Shown one piece after another: positions 7,561 to 15,787 of a stretch of DNA of 64,000 nt. Source of the stretch: Streptomyces sp. NBC_01288 (GTDB taxonomy: Bacteria; Actinomycetota; Actinomycetes; Streptomycetales; Streptomycetaceae); assembly GCF_035982055.1 (NCBI RefSeq), contig NZ_CP108427.1, positions 1,116,001 to 1,180,000 on the forward strand. Direction: 5' to 3'. The notes under the pieces are model-generated. The model had not been told where the DNA came from, searched no databases, and saw nothing but the letters and a program-made list of their open reading frames with translations. The stretch's first letter is position 1. Each line of letters begins with the position of its first letter. The position numbers and the translations under genes are program-made.

Positions 7561-8930
7561 GAGGCCACCCGTTCCTCGCGCACGTCGTCGGGGTGGGTGA
7601 GGCCGAGGTGGTCGCGCAGGGTCGGGCCCTCGTACTCGGTGCGGAAGACGCCCTGTTCCTGGAGCAGCGGGACGACCTTGTCGGCGAACGGGTCGAGTCC
7701 GGTCGGCGTGATGTGCGGGACGAGGATGAAGCCGTCGCTGGCGTCGGCCTGCACGAAGTCGTTGATGGTCTTCGCGACCGTGGACGGGGAGCCGATGAAG
7801 GCCTGCCGGTTGCCGGTCTCGATGACCAGGTCGCGGATGGACCAGCCGTTCGCCTCCGCCCGCTCACGCCATTCACTGGCGGTCGCCAACGGGTCGCGGT
7901 ACATGCGGACTTGGGCGCGCCCCTTGGAGATGTGGTTCTCGCTGACGTCCGGGTCGATGTCAGGCAGCGGGCCGTCCGGGTCGTAGGACGACAGGTCCCG
8001 GTTCCAGACGAACTCCAGGTGCTTGATGGCCGTGGCGCCGCTGACCTGCTGGCGGCGAACTTCCTTGGCCAGGTCCTCGGCCTCGGCGTCGGTGTCGCCG
8101 AGCACGAAGGTCGCGGCGGGCAGGATCAGCAACTGATCAGACCTGCGGCCGTACTTGGCGAGGCGGGACTTGACGTCGGTGTAGAAGGCCTGCCCCTGGT
8201 CGAGGGTGCTGTAGCGGCTGAAGATGGCGTCCGCGCTGGACGCGGCGAACTCGCGGCCCTCGTCGGAGTCGCCGGCCTGGAAGATCACCGGGCGGCCCTG
8301 CGGGGAGCGCGGGACGTTGAACTGGCCCTGGATGTCGAAGTGTTGGCCCTGGTGGACGAAGGCACCGGCCTTGGCGTCACTCAGGAACGTGCCGCTCGCC
8401 CGGTCGGCGACGATCTCGTCGCCGTGCCAGGAGTCGAAGAGCTCCTGGGTGGTGGCGAGGAACTCCTTGGCACGGGAGTAGCGCTCGTCCTGCGGCAGGA
8501 AGCCGCCGCGGCGGAAGTTCTCGCCGGTGAACGCGTCCCAGGAGGTGACGACGTTCCAGGCCGCGCGACCGTCGGAGAGGTGGTCGAGGCTGGCGAACTG
8601 GCGGGCCACCTCGTACGGCTCGTTGAACGTAGAGTTGATGGTGCCGGTCAGACCGAGGTGTTCGGTGACGGCGGCGAGCGCGGCGAGGATGGTGAAGGTG
8701 TCGGGGCGGCCGACGACGTCCAAGTCGTAGATCTTGCCGCCCTGTTCGCGCAGCCTGAGCCCCTCGGCGAGGAACAGGAAGTCGAACTTGGCGCGCTCGG
8801 CGGTGCGGGCGAACTTCGCGAAGGAGCTGAACTCGATGTGGCTGCCGGCCGCGGGGTCACTCCACACGGTGGTGTTGTTGACACCGGGGAAGTGGGCGGC
8901 CAGGTGGATCTGCTTCAGGGGCTTGCTCAT
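7557..8930 (-). CDS. NtaA/DmoA-family FMN-dependent monooxygenase (YxeK/CmoJ-like)
   Basis: This 457-residue protein matches the long LLM subgroup that includes nitrilotriacetate, dimethyl-sulfide and S-substituted-cysteine monooxygenases (NtaA, DmoA, YxeK, YtnJ/CmoJ). Key segments are LAAHFPGVNNTTVWSDP near the N-terminus, NVVTSWD in the middle, FQAGDSDEGREFAA, and the C-terminal EYEGPTLRDHLGL that is characteristic of the group. A GGAGGG ribosome-binding site precedes the ATG. It overlaps the next LLM gene. In the Bacillus yxe and ytm operons the homologous enzyme oxidises N-acetylated S-alkyl or S-succino cysteine, which fits the acetyltransferase encoded upstream here. Confidence 0.88.
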   Translation of the reverse strand: MSKPLKQIHLAAHFPGVNNTTVWSDPAAGSHIEFSSFAKFARTAERAKFDFLFLAEGLRLREQGGKIYDLDVVGRPDTFTILAALAAVTEHLGLTGTINSTFNEPYEVARQFASLDHLSDGRAAWNVVTSWDAFTGENFRRGGFLPQDERYSRAKEFLATTQELFDSWHGDEIVADRASGTFLSDAKAGAFVHQGQHFDIQGQFNVPRSPQGRPVIFQAGDSDEGREFAASSADAIFSRYSTLDQGQAFYTDVKSRLAKYGRRSDQLLILPAATFVLGDTDAEAEDLAKEVRRQQVSGATAIKHLEFVWNRDLSSYDPDGPLPDIDPDVSENHISKGRAQVRMYRDPLATASEWRERAEANGWSIRDLVIETGNRQAFIGSPSTVAKTINDFVQADASDGFILVPHITPTGLDPFADKVVPLLQEQGVFRTEYEGPTLRDHLGLTHPDDVREERVAS

Positions 8931-8949
8931 GTCGTACGGTCCCTCCGGC

Positions 8950-10170
8950 TCAGGCGGTGGCTGCGGCAGCGGCGTAGCGGTTGGCGGGGCGTGCGAGCCC
9001 CAGCAGTCCGCGCAGGGTGTCGGCCTCGTAGGCCTGGCGGAAGGCGCCCCGGCGCTGGAGTTCGGGGACCAGCTTCTGTGTGATCGCCGGGAGGTCGTGT
9101 CCGGCGACGGCGGGCCGCAGCCGGAAACCGGTCAGGCCTGCCCCCTGCAACTCCTGGAGCAGGTCGGCGAGTTGGGCGGGGGTACCGGTGAAGATGCGGG
9201 CGTCACTGGTGTACGGCTCCCCCGCGAGGGCGTCGAGGCGCTCGCGCCGCGCGATCGCCGTGGCCTCGTCGTCGTCGAGGAAGACCACCAAGTCGCCGAA
9301 GATGTGCAGGAGTTCACCGGCGCGGCCCGCGGTCTGCTGCTCGGCGCGGATCTCCGCGACGATCGCCCGCGCGTCGTCGGTGTCGTGCGGAGTGACGTAG
9401 CCGACGTCGGTGGCGCGGGCGACCAGCCGGTACGGGATCGTCTGGTGGGCGAGGGAGCTGACGATCGGCTGGCCCTGCGGCGGCCGGGGCGTGATGGAGG
9501 GGCCCTTGACGCTGAAGTGCCGGCCCTCGAAGTCGATGTAGTGCAGCTTGTCGCGGTCGACGAAACGGCCTGTGGCGACGTCCCGGATCTCGGCGTCGTC
9601 CTCCCAGCTGTCCCAGAGGCGGCGGACGACCTCGATGTAGTCGGCGGCCTCGTCGAAGTGCTCGGCGAGCCGCTCCTGTCCGGCTTCGGTCCGCAGGCTC
9701 TCCAGGCTGATCGGCGGGAAGGTGCGGCGGCCGAAGTGGTCGGCCTCGTGCGGGCGGGCGGAGAGCTGCACACGCAGGCCCGCGCGGCCGGTGCTGACGT
9801 AGTCGAGGGTGGCGATCGCCTTGGATATGTGGAACGGCTCCGTGTGCGTGGACACCACGGTCGGGACCAGGCCTATGTGGCTGGTGAGCGGTGCGATGCG
9901 GGCCGCGATGAGTACGGCGTCGAGGCGGCCGCGGACCTGGTCGGTGCGGCCGTCCAGCTCGGCGTAGTGCGAGGACTGGAGGCCGAGGCCGTCCTCGAAG
10001 GTCACGAAGTCGAGCAGGCCGCGCTCCGCCTCGGCGACGAGGTCGGCCCAGTACGCGGCGGTGAACAGGTCCCGGGGCCGGGCCACCGGCTCACGCCAGG
10101 AGGCCGGGTGCCAGCCGGTTCCGTCGAGGGCGACGGCGAGGTGGAGGGGGGAAACGGGGGTCGAGGACAC
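8950..10170 (-). CDS. LLM-class flavin-dependent monooxygenase (NtaA/SnaA/DszA-like)
   Basis: This is a 406-residue LLM enzyme. Typical segments are LDFVTFEDGLGLQSS, LDYVSTGRAGLRVQLSARP and GRHFSVKGPSITPRPPQGQP, resembling the NtaA/DszA branch. I place the start at the GTG at 10170 because AGGAAGG precedes it at good spacing and the homologous fold begins there. An in-frame ATG at 10413 would add 81 low-complexity residues and run over the leader peptide. It is the first of the four LLM genes, with a 19-base gap to the next. A Cys-type leader peptide lies 74 bases upstream. Confidence 0.86.
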   Translation of the reverse strand: MSSTPVSPLHLAVALDGTGWHPASWREPVARPRDLFTAAYWADLVAEAERGLLDFVTFEDGLGLQSSHYAELDGRTDQVRGRLDAVLIAARIAPLTSHIGLVPTVVSTHTEPFHISKAIATLDYVSTGRAGLRVQLSARPHEADHFGRRTFPPISLESLRTEAGQERLAEHFDEAADYIEVVRRLWDSWEDDAEIRDVATGRFVDRDKLHYIDFEGRHFSVKGPSITPRPPQGQPIVSSLAHQTIPYRLVARATDVGYVTPHDTDDARAIVAEIRAEQQTAGRAGELLHIFGDLVVFLDDDEATAIARRERLDALAGEPYTSDARIFTGTPAQLADLLQELQGAGLTGFRLRPAVAGHDLPAITQKLVPELQRRGAFRQAYEADTLRGLLGLARPANRYAAAAATA

Positions 10171-10244
10171 GAGGGTGCCTTCCTGGAGGTCCGTACGAGA
10201 TCGCCGGCCCTCGGAAACGGGCGCACGGCGGCTGGGGCAACGGG

Positions 10245-10334
10245 TCAGGGGCGACAGAGCGCGCCGGCGACACGCAGCAGATCTATGTGCTGCCGCGTGG
10301 TGAGTCGCACGTGGAGGACGGATGCGCCACACAT
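10245..10334 (-). CDS. Cys-type regulatory leader peptide (29 aa)
   Basis: This short ORF has a strong GGAGGTGGAGCAC ribosome-binding region before its ATG. Its C-terminal part, RQHIDLLRVAGALCRP, is an excellent match to the conserved streptomycete leader peptide that precedes cysteine, methionine and sulfonate genes. It lies between the acetyltransferase gene and the first LLM monooxygenase gene, so the four LLM genes can respond separately from the transporter. The single Cys codon near the end, followed by Arg-Pro, would be the sensing point. Mechanism (attenuation or access to the downstream start) is inferred. Confidence 0.85.
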   Translation of the reverse strand: MCGASVLHVRLTTRQHIDLLRVAGALCRP

Positions 10335-10381
10335 GTGCTCCACCTCCACGGATTCCGGCTTCATAAGGGGCAACGGCACAG

Positions 10382-11125
10382 CTATGCCGTTTCTTCCGGA
10401 TCGGGGGCGGCAATCGGGCCGGTGCGCCGGACGAGCGAGAAGACGGTGCGGGCGCGCAGCGTGAAGCCGATCGACTCGTACAGCCGGATCGCGCCGGTGT
10501 TGGTGGCCGCGGCGTGCAGGAAGGGGTGCTCGCCGCGTTCCTTGATGCCGGCGGCGACCGCGCGGACCAGGCGGGTGGCCAGGCCCCGGCCGCGGTGGTC
10601 GGGGTCGGTGCAGACGGCGCTGATCTCGGTCCAGCCGGGCGGGTGGAGGCGTTCGCCGGCCAGGGCGATCAGGCGGCCGTCGTGGCGGATGCCGAGGTAG
10701 GTGCCCAGTTCGACGGTGCGGGGCAGGTAGGGGCCGGGTTCCGTGCGGGCGACCAGGTCGAGGATCTCGGGTACGTCGCCGGGGCCGAGGCGTACGGCCT
10801 CGGGGTCGGGCTCGGCCCGCAGCCCGGTGTCCACGAGTTGGACACCCTGTCCACTGCGGACGATCTCCCAGCCTTCGGGGACCTCGCTCACCCCGCGTAC
10901 GGCCGCGGTGCCGCCTTGGCCGACGAGGGTGGCCAGGTCCGCCCAGGCGCGCGGGTCGTCGTTGTCGGTGATGGCGTTGAAGCCGGCCACGTCGACGGGG
11001 TAGCGGGCGGCGCGGCCGACGCGCTCGGCGAAGTGGGCGTGCGGGCCGGTGAGCGCGGCCCAGGCCGGGTTGTCCAGAACGTGGGACGTGGATGTGGTGG
11101 TTTCGATACTGGCGGTGGAAGACAT
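10382..11125 (-). CDS. GNAT acetyltransferase, FR47-like (SnaA-like role proposed)
   Basis: This 247-residue protein carries a C-terminal GNAT domain (about residues 105-235). The acetyl-CoA loop is seen in VCTDPDHRGRGLATRLVRAV, followed by NTGAIRLYESIGF. The N-terminal third is a variable region with no recognised domain. It lies between a cystine-type ABC transporter and the LLM monooxygenases. The same trio occurs in the Bacillus ytm and yxe operons, where the acetyltransferase N-acetylates S-substituted cysteine before oxidation. That substrate is a proposal from context. No matching deacetylase is seen in the window. Confidence 0.85.
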   Translation of the reverse strand: MSSTASIETTTSTSHVLDNPAWAALTGPHAHFAERVGRAARYPVDVAGFNAITDNDDPRAWADLATLVGQGGTAAVRGVSEVPEGWEIVRSGQGVQLVDTGLRAEPDPEAVRLGPGDVPEILDLVARTEPGPYLPRTVELGTYLGIRHDGRLIALAGERLHPPGWTEISAVCTDPDHRGRGLATRLVRAVAAGIKERGEHPFLHAAATNTGAIRLYESIGFTLRARTVFSLVRRTGPIAAPDPEETA

Positions 11126-11157
11126 CGGGTGACGGCTCCAGTACTGGTCGCGCGGGT

Positions 11158-11188
11158 GGGGACCCCGCCGTGACGTGGCGGGGTCCCC
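11158..11188 (-). terminator. Strong hairpin between binding-protein and acetyltransferase genes
   Basis: A perfect 12-bp stem (GGGGACCCCGCC and GGCGGGGTCCCC) with a 7-base loop lies 16 bases past the stop of the substrate-binding protein gene and 32 bases before the acetyltransferase start. There is no clear U-tract, which is normal in Streptomyces. It may end most transcripts of the transporter operon and lower expression of the acetyltransferase, or act as an mRNA stabiliser. Confidence 0.7.
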
Positions 11189-11204
11189 TGGCCGAGAGGG
11201 TGGG

Positions 11205-12233
11205 TCAGGAGTCGCTGAGCGGCAGTCCGGGCGGGTTGACCTCGGACTTGGCGACGGCCTCGTTGGAGAGGTTCCAGGCGGCCAGCCACTTGGCGTACTG
11301 CCCGTTCTTGATCAGGTAGTTGATGGCGTCCGCGAGGGGCTTGGCGAGGCCGCTGTCCTTCTTCGCGGTGGCCGCGATCAGGCCCTGGAGGGAGGATCCG
11401 GCGCCGGAGTAGGTGCCCGCGTTGCGGACGGCCTTCGCCGTGCCCGTGGTCGAGGACACCTGGTAGGCGACCGACGGGTTCGGGGCGAGGTAGGCGTCGA
11501 TCTTCCCGGAGGCCAGCGCGAGATACGTGCTGTTGTTGTCCTGGAAGTACTTGACGGTGAGCGCCTTCTTGCCTTCGGCGGCCAGCTTCTTCTTCCACTC
11601 CAGGAGGATCCGCTCCTGGTTGGTGCCCGCGCCCACGGCGACGGTCTTGCCGGCGAGGTTCTCGTAACTGCCGTCGAAGTTCCAGGAGTTGCTCGCCTTC
11701 ACCGCGAAGCCGAGGTTGTCCTCGCGGTAGGAGGCGAACTCGTACTTCGCCTTGCGCTCCTCGGTGTCGGTGACGTTGGAGAAGGCGACGTCGACCTTGC
11801 CGCTGTCCAGACCGATGAAGAGGTTCTCCCAAGTGGAGTTCTTCAGCTCGGGCTTGAGACCGAGAACGGCCGCGACCAGGCGGGCGATGTCGGTCTCCGA
11901 ACCGGTGAGGGTCTTCTGGTCCGAGCCGACGTAGCCGAGCGGCGGGGATCCTGCGGGCAGGAAGCCGACGCCGATCTCCAACGTGCCGCTCTTCGCCACG
12001 GACTTGGGCAACTCGGCGCTGATCGACTTCACTTCGGCGACCTTGAGTGTCGTCTCCTTGGCGGCGCCGTTGGAGAGAGCGCCCACGGTGACCGTGCCGG
12101 AGGCGGCGCTGCCGGACGTGGTGGCCGCGTCACTGTCGCCGCCGCAGGCCGCGAGACCGCCGGCGAGGGAGGCGAGGACGGTTCCCGCGGTGAGTCCGCG
12201 AGTGAGTCTGCTGCGAAGGCTGGGCGTAGACAT
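11205..12233 (-). CDS. Amino-acid (cystine-type) ABC transporter substrate-binding lipoprotein
   Basis: This 342-residue protein has a signal peptide ending in GGLAAC with lipidated Cys30. The mature part is an SBP_bac_3 domain: LEIGVGFLPAGSPPLGYVG, GSETDIARLVAAVLG, DVAFSNVTDTEER and AGKTVAVGAGTNQE are typical of polar-amino-acid binders. Together with the permease and ATPase upstream it forms a TcyJ/K/L/N-like importer. The segment between residues 31 and 85 is low in complexity and likely a tether. The ligand is probably cystine or an S-substituted cysteine, judged from the leader peptides and monooxygenases around it. Confidence 0.9.
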   Translation of the reverse strand: MSTPSLRSRLTRGLTAGTVLASLAGGLAACGGDSDAATTSGSAASGTVTVGALSNGAAKETTLKVAEVKSISAELPKSVAKSGTLEIGVGFLPAGSPPLGYVGSDQKTLTGSETDIARLVAAVLGLKPELKNSTWENLFIGLDSGKVDVAFSNVTDTEERKAKYEFASYREDNLGFAVKASNSWNFDGSYENLAGKTVAVGAGTNQERILLEWKKKLAAEGKKALTVKYFQDNNSTYLALASGKIDAYLAPNPSVAYQVSSTTGTAKAVRNAGTYSGAGSSLQGLIAATAKKDSGLAKPLADAINYLIKNGQYAKWLAAWNLSNEAVAKSEVNPPGLPLSDS

Positions 12234-12257
12234 GGCTGTTCCTAGGCTCGGTGTTGA

Positions 12258-12303
12258 GGGCTGCTGAAGGTGGAAGTGCGGGGCTGCTGAAGGGGGACGT
12301 GCG
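12258..12303. repeat. Tandem 23-bp repeat between ATPase and binding-protein genes
   Basis: Two adjacent 23-bp copies (12258-12280 and 12281-12303) begin GGGCTGCTGAAGG and differ at two positions. They fill most of the 77-bp gap between the ATPase and the substrate-binding protein genes. The duplication probably arose by slippage and lengthens the spacer. A role in setting the usual excess of binding protein over ATPase is possible but unproven. Confidence 0.7.
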
Positions 12304-12310
12304 GGTGGGG

Positions 12311-13104
<794 letters not shown>

Positions 13105-13108
<4 letters not shown>

Positions 13109-14085
13109 ACGGCGGCCTCCCTGCGGATGCGGGCCCGCAGGTCGGTGACACCGGTGCGGAGTTTCTGGATCGGGGTCGGCGGCAGGGAGCGGGTGGCGCC
13201 CCGGGCGTAGTGCCGCTCGACGTAGAACTGGATGACGGACACGACGCTGGTGAGGATGAGGTACCAGACGGTGACGACCAGGAGCAGCGGCACGATGTCG
13301 CCGGGGTAGGTGGAGCCCATCGTCTGCGCGGAGCCGAACAGGTCGAGCAGCGAGACGTAGAAGACCAGGGAGGTGCTCTTGATCAGGCCGATCAGCTGGT
13401 TGACGTAGTTCGGGGTGATCGAGCGCAGCGCCTGCGGGAAGACGATCTTGCGGAACTGGTAGCCCTTGGGCAGCCCGAGGGCGGAGGCCGCCTCGTGCTG
13501 GCCCTGGTCGACGGAGAGGATGCCGCCGCGGACCACTTCCGCCGCGTAGGCCGCCTCGTTGAGGCTGAGGCCGACGACGGCGACGGCCATGTCGGTGGCC
13601 AGTTTCGACTCGTCGAAGGAGAAGAAGGCGGGGCCGAAGGGGACGCCGATGCTGAGGGTCTGGTACAGGGCGCTGAAGTTGTAGAGGAAGATCAGCACCA
13701 CGATGAGCGGGATCGAGCGCAGGGCCCATACATAGGTCCAGCTCGCCGCGCGCAGTACCGGGCTCTTGGAGAGTCGGGCCAGGGCGAGCAGGATGCCGCC
13801 GAGGAGGCCCAACACCGCGCTCAGTGCGGCCACTTCGAGGGTGATGACGAGTCCGTCGAGGATCGTCGGGCGCAGGAACCAGTAGCCGAAGCGGTCCCAC
13901 TGATAGAAGGAGTTGGTGACCAGTCCGTGGACGAACTGGGCGACGAGCACCAGCACGACCAGGGTGACGATCCACCGGCCGGGCCGGCGCAGCGGCTGAA
14001 CTCGCTGTGCGGTCAGGGGTTTTGACGGGGCATCAGTCGACGGGGCGTCGGCCAGGGACACGGTGGTGCCTGGGGGTTCACTCAT
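13105..14085 (-). CDS. Amino-acid ABC transporter permease (HisM/TcyL-like)
   Basis: This 326-residue permease contains one HisMQ-type domain with about five membrane helices after a 60-residue cytoplasmic N-terminus. The EAA loop is GQHEAASALGLPKGYQFRK, and VFPQALRSITPNYVNQ and SLIPLIVVLIF-like helices match amino-acid permeases. The start at 14085 (MSEPPGTT) is chosen because GGAG precedes it; an in-frame upstream ATG at 14190 adds a Pro/Arg-rich stretch. Only one permease gene is present, so the channel is probably a homodimer. It is the first structural gene after a Cys-type leader peptide. Confidence 0.9.
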
Positions 14086-14237
14086 GGTGGGCTCCGGCAG
14101 GTTCACAGACCCCGGTCCGTGGCAGTGGACGCGCGACGGCGGACGGTACGCGCGGGTGCACGGGACCGGGGGCGGGGAGGGGGCAGGCACACCGACGGGA
14201 TCGGGTGTGCGTCAGAGGCGCGTCGGCCGACTGGTCG

Positions 14238-14387
14238 TCAGGCCCGACAGCGGGCGCGGCCCGAGGCGGTACACAGTGCGCTGCTGACCCGGAGCAGATC
14301 GACAGCGCGGTCGGCGACGAACAGGTTGGCGTACGACCGTACGCAGCCCTGCGGGCGGCATGTGGCCGTCCTGGGAGCTGCGTACAT
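14238..14387 (-). CDS. Cys-type regulatory leader peptide (49 aa)
   Basis: This small ORF starts at an ATG with AGGTGAC upstream. It contains ADRAVDLLRVSSALCTAS, the conserved DLLRV-x2-ALC core of sulfur leader peptides. It is longer than its relatives, with a 22-residue N-terminal extension and a Cys- and Arg-rich tail (RARCRA) after the core. It is transcribed toward the amino-acid ABC operon, whose first gene starts 152 bases later. That spacing leaves room for alternative RNA structures. It is too short for routine gene finders, and I recognised it by its motif. Confidence 0.75.
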   Translation of the reverse strand: MYAAPRTATCRPQGCVRSYANLFVADRAVDLLRVSSALCTASGRARCRA

Positions 14388-14408
14388 GGCGTCACCTGTC
14401 ACTGTTCC

Positions 14409-14422
14409 GGCCCCGCGGGGCC
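14409..14422. promoter_or_regulatory. 14-bp perfect palindrome upstream of the leader peptide
   Basis: GGCCCCGCGGGGCC is self-complementary and lies 22 bases upstream of the leader-peptide start in the 5' untranslated region of the transporter operon. It could be a repressor site or a hairpin. It is found within a 217-bp intergenic stretch that also holds the probable promoter. Confidence 0.35.
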
Positions 14423-14539
14423 TCGCGCTTACCGAACGTCATCCGGTCCGGTCGTCACCTGGGGCACCCCACCGCGTGCGAGGGTTGCCGGTCAGCAAGC
14501 CAGGGCTTGTCGCTGACACTCATGACCGTTCTGGGTCGC

Positions 14540-14570
14540 AAGTTAAGACAAATGTCCGAACGTATGTCAA
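14540..14570 (-). promoter_or_regulatory. Probable promoter of the leader peptide/amino-acid ABC operon
   Basis: Read on the minus strand, TTGACA (14565-14570) and TAACTT (14540-14545) are separated by 19 bases, close to a vegetative promoter. Transcription would begin about 145 bases before the leader peptide. The region is unusually AT-rich for the window and contains GACA-AA-TGTC and other TGTC/GACA motifs that could serve as operator half-sites. Confidence 0.45.
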
Positions 14571-14604
14571 TGGCCGTCCACCAACTGGACGGCCCGGACG
14601 GCCC

Positions 14605-15489
14605 TCAGCTGCGGCAAGCTCCCGTTTCGTCCGCCGCGTGGGCAGCCCAGTCCAGGATCTGGACGGCCGCGCCGGCGGCCTCCAGGCCCCGGCAATGGGC
14701 GTGGTGACGGCGGGCGATGCCGTCGAGGTCGAGGTGGGTGCCGAAGGCCGGGTGGGCGGCCAGGCGGCGGGCGTAGGCCCACAGGTGGGGGTGGTCGGCG
14801 ATGCGCTGCACGGCGGCGGCATCCAGGTGGTTGCGATGCACGGTGTCGAGTTGGACCAGTGACACCCACAACTCGACGTCGGCTGCGGTGAGTTCGTCGC
14901 GAATCATGTGCTCGCGGCCGTCCAGCCACCGGTCCAGCGAGCCGAGCGTCTCCAGCAACCGGCCCAACGCCTCGTCACGCTCGTCCTGTTCGACACCGGC
15001 CGCGCCGGCGCGCTGCGCGGCGTCCTCGATGCCTTCGGCGCACAGCCGCTCGACGGCCTCGATCTCAGACTCGGCGCCGCACGGGTACAACTGGGGTCCG
15101 CCCTCGCCGAAGTGCCGGGCGAGGTCGCGCGTGATGTCGGGGGCGTGGGTGCTGACGATCCGGCCGGACCAGTCGTCGCTGAGCACCGGCGCGGCGGCCG
15201 GTCCGGAGTAGCGGTGCGCGCTCGCCTCGTAGAGCGGGCGCAGCGCGGAGTGTCCACCACTCGGACAGTCGGGCACGGCGGACAGGAACACGGCCGGACA
15301 GCTCTCGTCGAGGCCGAGCAGGCTGTGCGTGACGGCGATGCGGAGGCCGTCGGCGCAGGCGGTGGACAGATGCAGGCGGTAGCGGCGCGGCACGGCGTAG
15401 TGCCCGCTGCGCGCGTCGCGTCCGATCCGGCCCCGGAACACGGGGGCGGTACGGGGTGAGGGGATGGCGGCGAGAGGCGTGCTGGACAT
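14605..15489 (-). CDS. ECM4/glutathionyl-hydroquinone-reductase-like GST-fold protein
   Basis: This 294-residue protein has the two-domain GST fold of the ECM4/GS-hydroquinone reductase family. PVLSDDWSGRIVSTHAPDIT matches the family's thioredoxin-like domain, and the C-terminal helical domain contains LDRWLDGREHMIRDELTAADVELWVSLVQLD-type sequence. The usual catalytic CPW motif is not present; at that place the protein reads YRLHLSTACADGL, so a Cys is kept but the motif is altered. Streptomyces use mycothiol rather than glutathione, so the thiol partner is uncertain. A Cys-type leader peptide lies 67 bases upstream, tying it to sulfur supply. The start has GGGGAG upstream. Confidence 0.75.
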   Translation of the reverse strand: MSSTPLAAIPSPRTAPVFRGRIGRDARSGHYAVPRRYRLHLSTACADGLRIAVTHSLLGLDESCPAVFLSAVPDCPSGGHSALRPLYEASAHRYSGPAAAPVLSDDWSGRIVSTHAPDITRDLARHFGEGGPQLYPCGAESEIEAVERLCAEGIEDAAQRAGAAGVEQDERDEALGRLLETLGSLDRWLDGREHMIRDELTAADVELWVSLVQLDTVHRNHLDAAAVQRIADHPHLWAYARRLAAHPAFGTHLDLDGIARRHHAHCRGLEAAGAAVQILDWAAHAADETGACRS

Positions 15490-15556
15490 GGGACTCCCCG
15501 GGTACGGGCGCGTGGACGTACGCGCGGCGGAAGCGTCGTCGAGCGGAGGACAGGGC

Positions 15557-15670
15557 TCAGCGCGGGGGGTTCAGCGCGCTGCAGACCCGCAGCAGGTCGA
15601 TGTGACGGCGGGAGGTCAGAAGAGGCGAACGGTCCACGCGGCTGGTGGTGACCGACTCAAGGCGCCCCAT
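15557..15670 (-). CDS. Cys-type regulatory leader peptide (37 aa)
   Basis: This ORF ends with LTSRRHIDLLRVCSALNPPR, a near-perfect copy of the streptomycete sulfur leader peptide. Here the Cys codon sits within the RV-C-SAL part rather than after AL. It is transcribed toward the ECM4-like gene. A hairpin GCGCGT/ACGCGC (15508-15525) lies between the peptide and that gene's start. Ribosome binding is weak (AGGTAGGG close to the ATG), which may matter for sensing. It is one of four such peptides in the first 16 kb. Confidence 0.85.
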   Translation of the reverse strand: MGRLESVTTSRVDRSPLLTSRRHIDLLRVCSALNPPR

Positions 15671-15673
15671 TGT

Positions 15674-15713
15674 TTCCCTACCTGTTCACTAGGATTCCCT
15701 ACTGGAGTGTCGA
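15674..15713 (-). promoter_or_regulatory. Promoter/operator region of the ECM4-like unit
   Basis: Two direct copies of TTCCCTAC (15674-15681 and 15695-15702) are exactly 21 bp, two helical turns, apart immediately upstream of the leader peptide. On the minus strand TCGACA (15708-15713) and TAGTGA (15686-15691), 16 bases apart, form a plausible promoter overlapping the repeats. This arrangement suggests binding of a dimeric regulator. The assignment rests on spacing alone. Confidence 0.35.
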
Positions 15714-15740
15714 TCCGCCGTCGCCCGGGGTCAAGAGGGC

Positions 15741-15776
15741 GTCCACGGGTCGGGCACCGATGCCCGACCCGTGGAC
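15741..15776 (-). terminator. Terminator hairpin after the alginate-lyase-like gene
   Basis: A perfect 16-bp stem (15741-15756 with 15761-15776) and a CCGA loop start 11 bases past the stop codon of the minus-strand alginate-lyase-like gene. It is the strongest hairpin in this part of the window and separates the polysaccharide genes from the sulfur locus. There is no U-tract, as is common in Streptomyces. Confidence 0.8.
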
Positions 15777-15787
15777 ATCCCGGGCCG

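Noticed and set aside
10171..10413. Extended N-terminus for the first LLM monooxygenase
   Set aside because: The added residues are low in complexity and overlap the leader peptide and its ribosome-binding site. The GTG at 10170 has AGGAAGG upstream.
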